Shown here piece by piece: positions 53,166-62,754 of a DNA stretch of 64,000 nucleotides (its first letter is position 1; each line of letters starts with the position of its first letter). A program made the position numbers and the translations under genes. The notes under the pieces are model-generated. The model had not been told where the DNA came from, did not search any database, and saw only the letters and a program-made list of their open reading frames with translations. Source of the DNA: Flavilitoribacter nigricans DSM 23189 = NBRC 102662 (GTDB lineage Bacteria; Bacteroidota; Bacteroidia; Chitinophagales; Saprospiraceae); the NCBI RefSeq assembly GCF_002646595.1, contig NZ_PDUD01000029.1, positions 62,001 to 126,000 on the forward strand, in the 5' to 3' direction.

Positions 53166-56100
53166 TCACAATTTTCCCGGCACCCGTAATGTAACTTTAA
53201 ATCCGCCCGGATCTCCGAAACCGTGGGTTAAAGTCCCGCCCAGGCGTTCCGCCCGTCGACGCAGGTTATCCAGGCCGTGCCCTTTCTTGACGACTTCTGG
53301 CGGATGACCATCGTCCACAATGGACATCGTAAAGTAGTTGCCTTTATTTTCCAGACGGGCCCTTACCCGCATGGCGTCGGAATGTTTGGCAATGTTGTTG
53401 ATCGCCTCTTTGAAAATAAGGTAGATGTTGCGCTTCTCGTTGGGCCGGAGCAATTTGTCCGGATCGATGGCAGTTGCCTCCAGGTCAAACAGGATCTCCC
53501 GGGGCCGCAGGGTATCGTAAGCATAGTGTTCCATGCGGGTCAGTACATCTTTCCAGCGGTCACTGGATCTGTCCACCGCCCAGACTAAGTCACGAAGCTG
53601 GGTAATGGACTGATCCATCAGCGCTTCCAGTTTGAACAGCAATGGTTTTTGCTCGGTAGATATTTTCGCTTCCAGCAGCTGCATCAGCATGGACATCCGC
53701 GTCATGGAGCTACCGATCTCATCGTGCAGATCCTGGGCGATCCGGATCCGGGTGTCGGCCTCTTTTTGCAGCAGTCGGATCCGGTATTTGTAGAATGCCG
53801 TAAAAACCGTCGCCAGGGTAAGAATAGCCAGTAATTTGAACCACCAGTAATTGTAAAAGAAATCGTTCACCCGGACCTCCAACGCCCTGCTGACGGGGCT
53901 TTCCACGCCGTTGGCATCGCGGGCTTTCACCAGAAAAGTAAATTTCCCCGCCGGAAGTTTCCGGTAACGGATGGTATGGTTTTTGCCGAGATCCTGCCAG
54001 TCTTTATCAAGCCCTTCCAGTTTAACGGAGTAACTATAGTCTCCGGTCTGCACAAAACTGGGTACTGCGAACGCAAACTCCAGGTAGTTATCGTAGGGAG
54101 AAAGCACTACCTGCCTGGTCTGATCCAGCAGCCGGTCCTGTACGATCAAACGGTCCTGCTGTCGGTTGTAGCGTTGAATGGAAGTCAGCAATACCGGGGG
54201 CAAGGTATCCTGCACCAGCAATCTCGCCGGATCAAATTTCATAAACCCATTGAGGGTACCCAGATACAAAATACCCGCTTCATCTTTGTAAGTGGACAGG
54301 TAGTTGAACTCGTTGTTCGGCAAACCGTCCTTTTCAAAGTAGTTGGAGAGCTCACCGGTTTCCCGATCTAGCCGATTCAGCCCGTAATAGGTACCGATCC
54401 AGAGATTGCCGAGATCATCCTCGATCAGGGAGGCGACCTGATTGTTGCTCAGCCCTTCCGCAGTCGTATACGACCGTACTTTATCTCGTTTCAGGTCGAT
54501 AAACAGCAGACCTCCCCCCAACGTGCCGACCCAAAGGCTATCCGGACCGTTCATGAGCAGGCAATTCATAAAATCGCTGGATAGCTGCGGGTAGGTCCGG
54601 GTAGAAATATGGTGCAGCAGTTCCCCACTACGGGCATCATGCACGGTGAGCCCGGCCTTGTTCCACCCCTGAATATAACGCCCGTGATCCAACACCAAAA
54701 AACGGTCTCCCGAACGGCGAAACAGCTCTTTTTGCGCGAGGTGTACGGTGTGAAAGCTGCTATCCACCAGGTCAAAAACAGAGATATCGTTCTGTTCATC
54801 TACATAGTGTAGTTGCTGATCCTGAATACAAAATTGGTTGAAGTAGCTATTGTTGGCCGCTTTGGTTAAGTGCGTCACGCGCGTCCGGCCCGTGATCAGG
54901 TTTCTGCCCACCAATTTGTCCGTACCCCGGTCAATGGTCCATATCCAGTCTTCCACCGGCACGTAGCGCCCCCCGGGTTTTACCGCTGATAATGGCTCCG
55001 GACTATTCAGCGTGCGCCCGTCCCGCTCGATCACGCCCAAATGGATGTCCGTGACCCTTTCAAAAAAACGGGCACCAATCGATCGGCCATCCGGAAGGGG
55101 AAATATTTCCCGGAACTGCCGGTTATTCCCCGGCGCTTCATTTTGCAAGGCCGTCTGAAACGGATTGGTATTTTCGTTCACCTTATAGAGGCCATTGTGG
55201 GTGCAATACCAGGTATTTTTTTCGCGGTCCTCAAACGTATAATTGATATCGATGCGCGGGGTACCGGAGAGTAGCGCCTGGTCGATCGTGGTCGTTTCCT
55301 TTTTCTCCAGATCGATCAGGAATAACTGCTGCGAACCGGTGACCCGCAGTTTGCCGGAATGCTCCAGGTTGACACCGTGAATCGCTTCCCTTTCCCGCGG
55401 ACTATCCATCAGCAGTTCCCAACTGCCCGCGTCCTCATCGTAGCGGTGCACCAGGCCGTTGGCCATCAGGACCAGCAAACCGTAAGTCGGATGGTAGATC
55501 AGATAACTGTCCACCCACCGGTCAAAACCGCGGTAATCGAACGGGATCGTGTCCCTTTCTGCTTCCGTAAATTTCAGGATGCGGTTATGCAGGGGATCAC
55601 TCAGCCAGAGGGTTGCGGAAGGGCCGATTCCCAGGCGGGAATTTTTGATCTGAGTTAATTCGGGCAGGTTAACGCTCAGAAGTCGCCGCCAGTCCTTACT
55701 GATCAAGTGCAGGGATTGTCCGTTGCGATCCTTCTGCACGATCGCAAAATCAGGTTGATGTCCTTCCTGTAAGAGTAGCCCATTCAGCGTGCCCTCACCA
55801 TTCATTCCTTCCGGCCAGTCCCAGGGTTCCGATTGGTAGGTATTGGTATTGAAAGCATAAAGTTCCTGGGCGTTCACCAGTAGCAGAATGGAATCTGAAT
55901 ACTGCAGGGCACCATGAATATCCACTAACGGCAGGTAATGTTCCGGGTCCGAACGGGAAAAAAGCGTAAACTTATGGCCATCGTACAACTGCAAATTCGA
56001 GCTGACCACCCAAAGCAATCCCTTTGGGTCCCGGGCGGCAAAATGAACCTCCCGGTTGGCCAGGCCTTTGTCGATCCCCCAGTGCTCAACATCGTAGCGC

Positions 56101-56183
56101 TCCTGGGCAACACCCGGCAATGCACCAATGGTTGTCACCAGCAGGAGGATCTTTAAAAATGTAGCCGGCAGAGGATGAAGCAT
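53166..56183 (-). CDS. Propeller-type sensor histidine kinase (reg_prop, Y_Y_Y, HisKA_3, HATPase)
   Basis: A 1005-residue sensor. After the signal (LLLVTTIGALPGVAQ) comes a periplasmic double propeller of reg_prop repeats (residues 25-690; for example SLIEDDLGNLWIGTYYGLNRLD), a Y_Y_Y domain (about 700-765), one TM helix at about 777-798 (WWFKLLAILTLATVFTAFYKY), then a HisKA_3 domain with His820 in AQDLHDEIGSSM and an HATPase (INNIAKHSDAMRV, VDDGHPPEVVKKGHGLDNLRRR). This is a split version of the hybrid two-component systems common in Bacteroides, with regulator in a separate gene. The ligand is unknown; no polysaccharide locus is adjacent. Confidence 0.93.
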   Translation of the reverse strand: MLHPLPATFLKILLLVTTIGALPGVAQERYDVEHWGIDKGLANREVHFAARDPKGLLWVVSSNLQLYDGHKFTLFSRSDPEHYLPLVDIHGALQYSDSILLLVNAQELYAFNTNTYQSEPWDWPEGMNGEGTLNGLLLQEGHQPDFAIVQKDRNGQSLHLISKDWRRLLSVNLPELTQIKNSRLGIGPSATLWLSDPLHNRILKFTEAERDTIPFDYRGFDRWVDSYLIYHPTYGLLVLMANGLVHRYDEDAGSWELLMDSPREREAIHGVNLEHSGKLRVTGSQQLFLIDLEKKETTTIDQALLSGTPRIDINYTFEDREKNTWYCTHNGLYKVNENTNPFQTALQNEAPGNNRQFREIFPLPDGRSIGARFFERVTDIHLGVIERDGRTLNSPEPLSAVKPGGRYVPVEDWIWTIDRGTDKLVGRNLITGRTRVTHLTKAANNSYFNQFCIQDQQLHYVDEQNDISVFDLVDSSFHTVHLAQKELFRRSGDRFLVLDHGRYIQGWNKAGLTVHDARSGELLHHISTRTYPQLSSDFMNCLLMNGPDSLWVGTLGGGLLFIDLKRDKVRSYTTAEGLSNNQVASLIEDDLGNLWIGTYYGLNRLDRETGELSNYFEKDGLPNNEFNYLSTYKDEAGILYLGTLNGFMKFDPARLLVQDTLPPVLLTSIQRYNRQQDRLIVQDRLLDQTRQVVLSPYDNYLEFAFAVPSFVQTGDYSYSVKLEGLDKDWQDLGKNHTIRYRKLPAGKFTFLVKARDANGVESPVSRALEVRVNDFFYNYWWFKLLAILTLATVFTAFYKYRIRLLQKEADTRIRIAQDLHDEIGSSMTRMSMLMQLLEAKISTEQKPLLFKLEALMDQSITQLRDLVWAVDRSSDRWKDVLTRMEHYAYDTLRPREILFDLEATAIDPDKLLRPNEKRNIYLIFKEAINNIAKHSDAMRVRARLENKGNYFTMSIVDDGHPPEVVKKGHGLDNLRRRAERLGGTLTHGFGDPGGFKVTLRVPGKL

Positions 56184-56307
56184 TTTACAGTTTTAAGGAT
56201 ACAATTCGATACCATATCCAGATCGTTCCCGGGGGGTAAGGGTAGGCGATTTCCGATAATAACGCGTATTGAAAAAAGAAAATACAGACTGGAGAGTAGG
56301 AATGGAA

Positions 56308-56315
56308 CAAATATA
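56308..56315 (-). promoter_or_regulatory. -7 element (TATATTTG) upstream of the sensor kinase
   Basis: The minus strand reads TATATTTG from 56315 to 56308, a perfect TAnnTTTG in AT-rich DNA about 125 bp before the kinase start. The -33 box is weak (TCTG). Confidence 0.4.
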
Positions 56316-56435
56316 AAAAATCACAATTAAAAACAGACTATCCGATTCCACCCCACCCTCAGATCAATGAATTGGATCAGATGGAGTGATCAGCAGTACC
56401 CGCTTTCTGTCCTTAAAATGTAGAAGCGCTGCCGT

Positions 56436-56621
56436 TTATTCCTCTTCGGCGGCCGGTCGCCGGAATCCGTAAGGGCAATGCCGGCAGCCACTGCGGCAAC
56501 AATATCCCCGGTCCCGGAGAAATTTTTCCGTAAAAACGTACAAGCCGTTCTCTATATAAAAATCGACTCCTTCCTGCAGTGGTTGACGGGAAGGAGTCGA
56601 TCGCTTTTTATCCTGATCCAT
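56436..56621 (-). CDS. DUF5522 family protein
   Basis: A 61-residue protein whose C-terminal half reads YCCRSGCRHCPYGFRR, the cysteine-rich core of DUF5522, together with the family's GVDFYIENGLYVFTEKFLRDRGYCC. The four or more Cys suggest metal or Fe-S binding; the function is not known. Short but well supported by the family motif. It stands alone between the T9SS gene and the sensor kinase. Confidence 0.9.
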   Translation of the reverse strand: MDQDKKRSTPSRQPLQEGVDFYIENGLYVFTEKFLRDRGYCCRSGCRHCPYGFRRPAAEEE

Positions 56622-56655
56622 ACCGCAAAAGTAAGGATCTTTATCTAACCCAGGA

Positions 56656-59600
56656 TCAGTTAACTTTTAGTAATTGCTGCGTATGCTGTCCGCGGGCGGT
56701 GCGTACCTGCAGGATGTAGCTGCCCGCCGGCCAGTTGTGGGCATTAAAGCGCAGGCTGTGCTGGCCGGACTGAACCTGTCCGTAGTCTCGAACCAGTACC
56801 CGGCGCCCCGTCTGATCAAATACGCTGATGGTCACGGGCGTTTCTTTTTCAATCGCGAAATCCAGATTGAAGTAGTCCGCTACCGGATTGGGATAAATTA
56901 CCGGGTCAATTGAGGCTACCGCCGGAGCAGCTACGTCGATCCCATCTTCGATGGGCCGCACGGAAGAAGATTCCCCCAGCGTAAAGATGGAGATGGTACC
57001 GCTTACTTCCGCTGCGGATACCAGCAGCGTTTGCCCGGTTGGGCTATCCGCCGCATCGATCACGATCAGGTCTTCCGGAGCCACATCGCCCGTCGTATCG
57101 TCTTCCGGGGCCAGGCTGAAATCCCGATTGTAGAAATAAGTCACATACTCGGCCTTATGCGGGTCCGTTACATTGTACACCATGAAACCGCCGATCCTTT
57201 CCAGGCCGATGATCGCGTAGTATACGCCGTCAATTTCCTTTACGGTCACTGACTCGGGTTCGGGTCCTTTATCGTCACTGCGATTTTTCCGATCGTCGTC
57301 GCCCTGGCTGTTGAAATAGTCCGGCAGTAATTCAGCCGTAATGCGTTCGAATTCATCACCGCTGTCGAAAATGAGGTTACCGTTCTCATCGAGAATGGAA
57401 AAAGAACGAGCGCCGTAGGAATAGATCTGATCCACATCGCCGTCCCCGTCCACATCACCGTTAGCGGCGGTCGTTTTCAGACGTCCCAGATTTTCACTTT
57501 CCTGGAGATCAGCGGCATTGGGGTAGCTGTCCGGATCCAGCACCAGGTCATCCACCCGCAGTTCTTCGGAATAACCGTCGTAGTCCCGGGAATCTCCCTC
57601 GTTAGCCGTAGCGATATAGGTCTTACCATCAATGGAAAAAGAAGCGATGGCGTCCGGCATGTACATGCCCAGCGTAGGTCTGGGAACGATCTCGATCTCA
57701 TCGTCGCGATCGCTGGCGTCAAAACCGTAATTCTGCTGAAAGCTGATGATTCCCAGTGAGCTGTTGTCGGATACGCCGGCTCCGGCCAGACCGAAATCAT
57801 TATCGTTCATCACCGCCAGATCACCATTCGGCAGGATGGCCAGACCTTCCGGCTTGTCGCTGGGCAGATAGCCGATGGAAGGCAGGTTCAGTACCTTGGT
57901 TTTAGCGACCGGCTGGATACCGGCAGCCGCCAGTTCGTCGCCCGTCATCATTTCCAGGGTTTTGTCGTTCTCTCCGGAAAAGGCATCTTTCAAAGACAGC
58001 GCCGTTCCCAGGATATTGGTTGCGCCTTTGGTGGTGAATTCGAATACGTACTTTTTACCGGTATCCCCGTCATCCGGCGTACTGGAATCTCTTTCCAGTA
58101 CCAGGAATTTACCGTTGCCGGCGTAAACCGCATCACCGATCTTGTCGACCCGGGAAATGCCTATTCCGGATTCGCGGTTTCTTTCCAGCAGATAAACGTA
58201 TTCCCGTACCGGTGTGCCATCCGCCGGGTCGATGCCCAGAATGCGGATCACGTCGGAATTATTCCGGACCCGGTTATCGGGGTTCTCGATCGGAGACTGA
58301 ATAAAAGTGTAGATGATATTTTCGTCCGAGTCATAAGCTATTGCTTCAAATCCCCGGTTGGGTCGACGCTTGCTGTACACTGCGGGCAGCGTTTCTGCAC
58401 CGTAGTATCCTTCGGGCTGCGCTTCGTCTCCCAGCAGAGAAGTACCTTCGGGCACGTAGCGTTCTACCAGTACCCCACTTTCATCGAAGTGATAAATAGC
58501 CGGACGGTACTCATCACACATCCAGAAATGACGATCCGGGGTCCGGAGAATGCCTTCAAAGTCGCCGCCGAAAGCATCGTATTCCAAAGCGTGAAAGGAA
58601 CGACCGTCTACGACATAATCGGTACTGGTATAGACCTCATCGGAGGTAGGCGTCACCGGTACTTCATCGAAGCCGGGGATGTTACCGCGGCCGGAGATCG
58701 GGGTCACGCCATCTTTGCGGGTCAGATAGACCGGGTTGGCATCGATATAGATATTCCCGGTACTCTTGAACAAGATCAGTTTTTCCACGCGTGCCTGGTA
58801 GTCCGGCAACTTGAACGGACGCAGGTTCTGGCTGGTACCGGCCGCAGCCCGGCTGACCGTAGCTTCGTTGGGACCCCGATCCGGGATCACAAAGAAAGAC
58901 AACTGATCATCGGTAGAGGTGTACGGATCGAACCAGAGTCCGGAAAATCCACCCAGCTCAACTGCCGGATTGTCGTACAGGGGCGTACCCAGGGTCGGCC
59001 ACCAGGAAAGCTCATTGAACAGGTACTCTTCCAGTACCGGCTCTCCGCGCAGGTGATCTTTGTAACCCAGCGGTAGTATATCCAGTACACTGGCACGGGC
59101 AATGTCGATCACGGCCAATCCATTGTTCTCCTGCAGAGAAACGTAAGCGATGGTGTTATCTGCGCTTACGGCAATGTATTCGGGCTCCAGGTCCTGAGCT
59201 ACGGTGGCGTTGGGACCGAAAAGGCGAATACCTTTGTTCAGCAGATACACGCGCTGGTCGTTAAAAGCTTCAAAAGTAATCTGAGTTGCACTGGCCGCCT
59301 CAACACCGGCGCTCAGATCAATGATGGTGACCGATCCTTCCGGGTCGATCTGGTAATCATCGTCGGGTTCGCCCTCGTTGGCTACCAGTACCTTGGTGCC
59401 GTCGGGAGAGAACGTTACCATGTCGGGCAATACACCGGCAGTTACCTGGTTCAGGAAATTGCCGGCTGCATCAAAAAATACAACAGAGCCTGCCGCCGTA
59501 GCAACTTCGTTCTCTACAGCTGCGGCCACCAGACCGTTATTTACGGCTACGGAGTTTACCCCATCTCCGTAAGCAGATATATCGATCTGTTGGATCAGGG

Positions 59601-59829
59601 TAGGAATGGAGGGGTTGGAGATGTCCAGTACATCGATCGTACCGGCATCGGCATTGGTGAAGAACAGTCGTTGGGTTCCGGGATCGTAAGCAACGATCTC
59701 GGCCGCCCCTTCGTCAAAAATACCGGTGGAATAGGTGGAAAGGTAGTTGACCTCTAGATCCTGAGCCCACGCCATCTGGAAGGAAAACAGGCTGAGCAAC
59801 AGGCAAATACCTGGATAGAATTTCGCCAT
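56656..59829 (-). CDS. T9SS-secreted choice-of-anchor I protein with inserted phytase-like esterase domain
   Basis: A 1057-residue protein with signal (LLSLFSFQMAWAQ). Residues about 25-250 and again about 700-950 form one choice-of-anchor I beta-propeller (PDMVTFSPDGTKVLVANEGEPDDDY; TYIATANEGDSRDYDGYSEE; DKGPEPESVTVKEIDGVYYAIIGLERIGGFMVYN). Between them, at about 255-700, lies an esterase-like/phytase-like domain (FVIPDRGPNEATVS, GRSFHALEYDAFGGDFEGIL, FEAIAYDSDENIIYTFIQ). The tail is a T9SS type A domain (VIYPNPVADYFNLDFAIEKE ... PAGSYILQVRTARGQHTQQLLKVN). Possible role: extracellular phosphate release from organic phosphates, unproven. Confidence 0.9.
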   Translation of the reverse strand: MAKFYPGICLLLSLFSFQMAWAQDLEVNYLSTYSTGIFDEGAAEIVAYDPGTQRLFFTNADAGTIDVLDISNPSIPTLIQQIDISAYGDGVNSVAVNNGLVAAAVENEVATAAGSVVFFDAAGNFLNQVTAGVLPDMVTFSPDGTKVLVANEGEPDDDYQIDPEGSVTIIDLSAGVEAASATQITFEAFNDQRVYLLNKGIRLFGPNATVAQDLEPEYIAVSADNTIAYVSLQENNGLAVIDIARASVLDILPLGYKDHLRGEPVLEEYLFNELSWWPTLGTPLYDNPAVELGGFSGLWFDPYTSTDDQLSFFVIPDRGPNEATVSRAAAGTSQNLRPFKLPDYQARVEKLILFKSTGNIYIDANPVYLTRKDGVTPISGRGNIPGFDEVPVTPTSDEVYTSTDYVVDGRSFHALEYDAFGGDFEGILRTPDRHFWMCDEYRPAIYHFDESGVLVERYVPEGTSLLGDEAQPEGYYGAETLPAVYSKRRPNRGFEAIAYDSDENIIYTFIQSPIENPDNRVRNNSDVIRILGIDPADGTPVREYVYLLERNRESGIGISRVDKIGDAVYAGNGKFLVLERDSSTPDDGDTGKKYVFEFTTKGATNILGTALSLKDAFSGENDKTLEMMTGDELAAAGIQPVAKTKVLNLPSIGYLPSDKPEGLAILPNGDLAVMNDNDFGLAGAGVSDNSSLGIISFQQNYGFDASDRDDEIEIVPRPTLGMYMPDAIASFSIDGKTYIATANEGDSRDYDGYSEELRVDDLVLDPDSYPNAADLQESENLGRLKTTAANGDVDGDGDVDQIYSYGARSFSILDENGNLIFDSGDEFERITAELLPDYFNSQGDDDRKNRSDDKGPEPESVTVKEIDGVYYAIIGLERIGGFMVYNVTDPHKAEYVTYFYNRDFSLAPEDDTTGDVAPEDLIVIDAADSPTGQTLLVSAAEVSGTISIFTLGESSSVRPIEDGIDVAAPAVASIDPVIYPNPVADYFNLDFAIEKETPVTISVFDQTGRRVLVRDYGQVQSGQHSLRFNAHNWPAGSYILQVRTARGQHTQQLLKVN

Positions 59830-59896
59830 AGTGTTATGGAATTTTAGGAGTTAAAAAGATGTCCTAAAATTCTTCAACCGTTGGCGCATATAAAAA

Positions 59897-59942
59897 AAGA
59901 ACATATTAACCTTTGTTTAATTTCTCCGGCTAATATGTTCTT
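59897..59942 (-). terminator. Intrinsic terminator of the DUF6580 gene
   Basis: AAGAACATATTA at 59897-59908 is perfectly complementary to TAATATGTTCTT at 59931-59942, 12 bp with a 22-nt loop. On the minus strand the stem is followed by a T run (from the A run at 59892-59898), the order expected for a terminator of minus-strand transcription from 60564. Confidence 0.7.
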
Positions 59943-59988
59943 ATTGTTAAAAATAAACGGACTTTGGTCCGACTATGTAAATACTACA

Positions 59989-60564
59989 TTAAATGGCCCG
60001 TTGGAGCTGCAAAACGCGCCATTGGGACTTGGCCCATTCGAAGCCGGCGAACAGTACGCCGCAGTAAACCAGATCCCCCAGCATCGTATTGCGGAAGAAC
60101 GGAATACCCGCACCGAAGGCCGCCAACAGGCCGGTCGTGGTTTTCGGATACATCGGGTCTACCATCCAGGCGCCGAAGTTCGTCACCAGGAAGAACAGCA
60201 CGGATGCCCCCAGGCTGGCTCCGACTACCCGCGTAATATTGACCTTTTGCAGGAATCTCATCCCGATCAGACCGATCAGAATAAAGGAGGCGTATACCCA
60301 AAGATTACCCATCCAGGTAAATCCGTCGTAGTAATCCGGATAAAGACGGGCGTAGATCACGTTGTTCAACACCAGATCACTCAGCCACATGGCGACCAGC
60401 GGTACCAGAAAAGCCAGATATTTTCTGGAAAAATACGCGCCTCCGAACAGCGCCATGGCGCCCACCGGAGTCACATTATCCGGGTGCGGCAGCAAACGGC
60501 TCAGCGCAGCCATGAGGATCATCAACAGTAATACTATAGTTCTAAATTTGGTCTGCTTCGTCAT
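59989..60564 (-). CDS. DUF6580 family membrane protein (ECF S-component-like)
   Basis: A 191-residue protein with five or six membrane helices (IVLLLMILMAALSRLL, YLAFLVPLVAMWLSDLVLN, LWVYASFILIGLIGMRFL, VVGASLGASVLFFLVTNFGAW). The opening with RLLPHPDNVTPVGAMALFGGAYF is typical of DUF6580, which resembles the substrate-specific S component of ECF vitamin or metal transporters. No ECF ATPase genes are nearby. Substrate unknown; cobalt, cobalamin or another vitamin is possible. Confidence 0.88.
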   Translation of the reverse strand: MTKQTKFRTIVLLLMILMAALSRLLPHPDNVTPVGAMALFGGAYFSRKYLAFLVPLVAMWLSDLVLNNVIYARLYPDYYDGFTWMGNLWVYASFILIGLIGMRFLQKVNITRVVGASLGASVLFFLVTNFGAWMVDPMYPKTTTGLLAAFGAGIPFFRNTMLGDLVYCGVLFAGFEWAKSQWRVLQLQRAI

Positions 60565-60585
60565 TTTTCAATTTTTTCCTGGTGT

Positions 60586-60616
60586 CAAAATTAAGTTAAT
60601 TAATGGTCACGACCAA
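60586..60616 (-). promoter_or_regulatory. Promoter of the DUF6580 gene (TTG-N20-TAATTTTG)
   Basis: The minus strand has TTG at 60616 to 60614, 20 bp, and TAATTTTG at 60593 to 60586. This matches the Bacteroidota promoter pattern and lies 22 bp upstream of the ATG at 60564. Confidence 0.5.
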
Positions 60617-60820
60617 TTTTCCGTTAAACCGAAATGACAAAAGAAGGGTTATCAATGACAAAACCGCCATTAATCAGCCGGCAATTTTGTGCTGGCAAGA
60701 AAATACACTTTCTTTGGCGCATAAGAAAAGCCGTTGAGCAACAGCCTCTAAGTCGCACGTCAATTTTGACCCGGGCTTACGGCTAAATCCCTCACGGCGA
60801 CTGATTAAAAAAGACTAAGT

Positions 60821-62680
60821 ATGACAAACAACACGAAAAAACTCAGCCTCCTGTTTGCTGGATTTCTATTGTTCACCGGACTGGTTTCCGCCCAGCCGGA
60901 TCGCTGGCAACAGGCCGCCAAATACGAAATGGATATTGACTTTGACGTCAAGACCCACCAGTTTACCGGCAAACAGACGCTCGAGTATACCAACAACTCT
61001 CCCGACCAGCTCGATCGGGTGTTTTATCACCTCTATTTCAACGCCTTCCAGCCGAACAGTATGATGGATATGCGGTCGCGTACCATCGCCGACCCCGATT
61101 CCCGGGTGGGCAGCCGAATCTCCAAACTGGGGCCGAAGGAGATCGGATATCACCACATTCTATCCCTTACCCAGGACGGTAAGCCGGTTAAATACGAAGT
61201 GGTGGGTACCATTCTGGAGGTAGAACTCGACCACCCGATCGAACCGAACAGTTCGTCCGTTTTTGTAATGGAGTTCGAATCACAGGTACCGGAGCAGATC
61301 CGTCGCTCCGGCCGCAACAATGCCGAAGGAGTTGATTATTCCATGGCGCAGTGGTATCCTAAAATGTGTGAATACGACTACCAGGGCTGGCACGCCAATC
61401 CTTACATCGGTCGCGAATTCCACGGTATCTGGGGAGATTTCGACGTCACCATTCACATCGATAAAGAATACGTGGTAGCCGCTACTGGCTATCTGCAGGA
61501 ACCGGAGAAGATCGGTTTTGGATACGCCGGCGGAACTGATGTAAAACACAAAGGCAAAAAAGTAAGCTGGCAGTTCATCGCGCCCAACGTACACGACTTC
61601 GTTTGGGCCGCGGATCCGGACTACACCCACGAAACGCTGGAACGGCCCGACGGTCTGACGCTCCATTTCTTCTACATCAAAACGGACAACAACGCCGATG
61701 CCTGGAGCCAGTTGCCCAATATTATGACCAATGCGTTCGACTTCATCAACAAACGCTACGGTCAGTACGCTTACCGCCAGTATTCCTTTATTCAGGGCGG
61801 TGACGGCGGTATGGAATATCCAATGGCTACTCTGATCACCGGTGAGCGCGGGCTGAACAGTCTGGTGGGTGTTTCCGTGCACGAACTGATGCACAGCTGG
61901 TATCAGATGATGCTGGGTACCAACGAGAGTCTGTACGCCTGGATGGACGAAGGTTTCACCTCTTTTGCCAGTAGTGAAGTGACGAACCACCTGCGCGAAC
62001 AGGGCCTGCTGCCGGGCAACAGCCGGGAGAATCCACACGTAGGTACCGTCCGGGGTTTTGCCCAATTCACGCAAACGGGACTGGAGGAACCACTGAGCAC
62101 GCATTCCGATCATTTCGTGACCAATACGGCCTACGGCCGGGCGGCTTACACCAAAGGTGCCGTATTCCTGGTGCAGATGAATTACATCCTGGGCGACGAG
62201 ACCTTCCGCAAAGCCATGCTAGATTACTTCAACACCTGGAAATTCAAACACCCGAACGCCAATGACTTCATCCGGATCATGGAGAAAAACTCCGGTCTGG
62301 AACTGGACTGGTTCAAGGAGTATTTCGTGAATACGACCCACACCATCGATTACGGCGTAAAATCCGTCAGTGAAGAAGGACAGAAAACCAAAGTGGAACT
62401 GCAAAAGGTCGGCGTGATGCCGATGCCTTTGGATGTCCGGGTCACCTATGCGGACGGAACGGAAGAATATTTCAATATCGCGCTGAGAATGATGCGGGGC
62501 AACAAACCCGCGGAAATGGCTGACGCCAAATACTCCAACCTGGTGGACTGGCCGTGGACCCACCCTGAATACAGCTTTGAACTTCCCGTGAGCATCGATA
62601 AGATCAGCAAGATCGAGATCGATCCCAGCGGCCGCATGGCCGATGTCGATCTTTCTAACAATGTTTGGGAAGGCAATTAA
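60821..62680 (+). CDS. M1-family metallopeptidase, secreted
   Basis: A 619-residue exported protein (LLFAGFLLFTGLVSAQ). The gluzincin site is intact: H354-E-L-M-H358 followed after 18 residues by E377 (WMDEGFTSF), and GGMEYPMATLI corresponds to the GAMEN exopeptidase motif. The N-terminal domain (YEMDIDFDVKTHQFTGKQTLEYTNNSPDQLDRVFYHLYFNAF) is the usual saddle domain. It should trim peptides in the periplasm or outside. The start follows directly after AT-rich DNA; no neighbour is related. Confidence 0.95.
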   Translation: MTNNTKKLSLLFAGFLLFTGLVSAQPDRWQQAAKYEMDIDFDVKTHQFTGKQTLEYTNNSPDQLDRVFYHLYFNAFQPNSMMDMRSRTIADPDSRVGSRISKLGPKEIGYHHILSLTQDGKPVKYEVVGTILEVELDHPIEPNSSSVFVMEFESQVPEQIRRSGRNNAEGVDYSMAQWYPKMCEYDYQGWHANPYIGREFHGIWGDFDVTIHIDKEYVVAATGYLQEPEKIGFGYAGGTDVKHKGKKVSWQFIAPNVHDFVWAADPDYTHETLERPDGLTLHFFYIKTDNNADAWSQLPNIMTNAFDFINKRYGQYAYRQYSFIQGGDGGMEYPMATLITGERGLNSLVGVSVHELMHSWYQMMLGTNESLYAWMDEGFTSFASSEVTNHLREQGLLPGNSRENPHVGTVRGFAQFTQTGLEEPLSTHSDHFVTNTAYGRAAYTKGAVFLVQMNYILGDETFRKAMLDYFNTWKFKHPNANDFIRIMEKNSGLELDWFKEYFVNTTHTIDYGVKSVSEEGQKTKVELQKVGVMPMPLDVRVTYADGTEEYFNIALRMMRGNKPAEMADAKYSNLVDWPWTHPEYSFELPVSIDKISKIEIDPSGRMADVDLSNNVWEGN

Positions 62681-62699
62681 GGCTCGTCCGACACACAAT

Positions 62700-62737
62700 T
62701 TTCTGTTGCCGGTTGTCTCGATAACCGGCAACAGAAA
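62700..62737 (+). repeat. Perfect 15-bp hairpin between the M1 peptidase and cupin genes
   Basis: Bases 62700-62714 and 62723-62737 are fully complementary (core CTGTTGCCGGTT / AACCGGCAACAG), with an 8-nt loop. It lies 20 bp after the peptidase stop and 18 bp before the cupin start. No T-run follows on the plus strand. It may be a terminator-like element or an mRNA-stabilising or operator structure for the cupin gene. Confidence 0.7.
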
Positions 62738-62754
62738 GTTGTAAATTTCACAGT

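Noticed and set aside
60815-60821. CTAAGTA heptamer at the M1 peptidase start
   Set aside because: It overlaps the start codon of an unrelated gene, so it is treated as a chance match and a warning about the heptamer's specificity.
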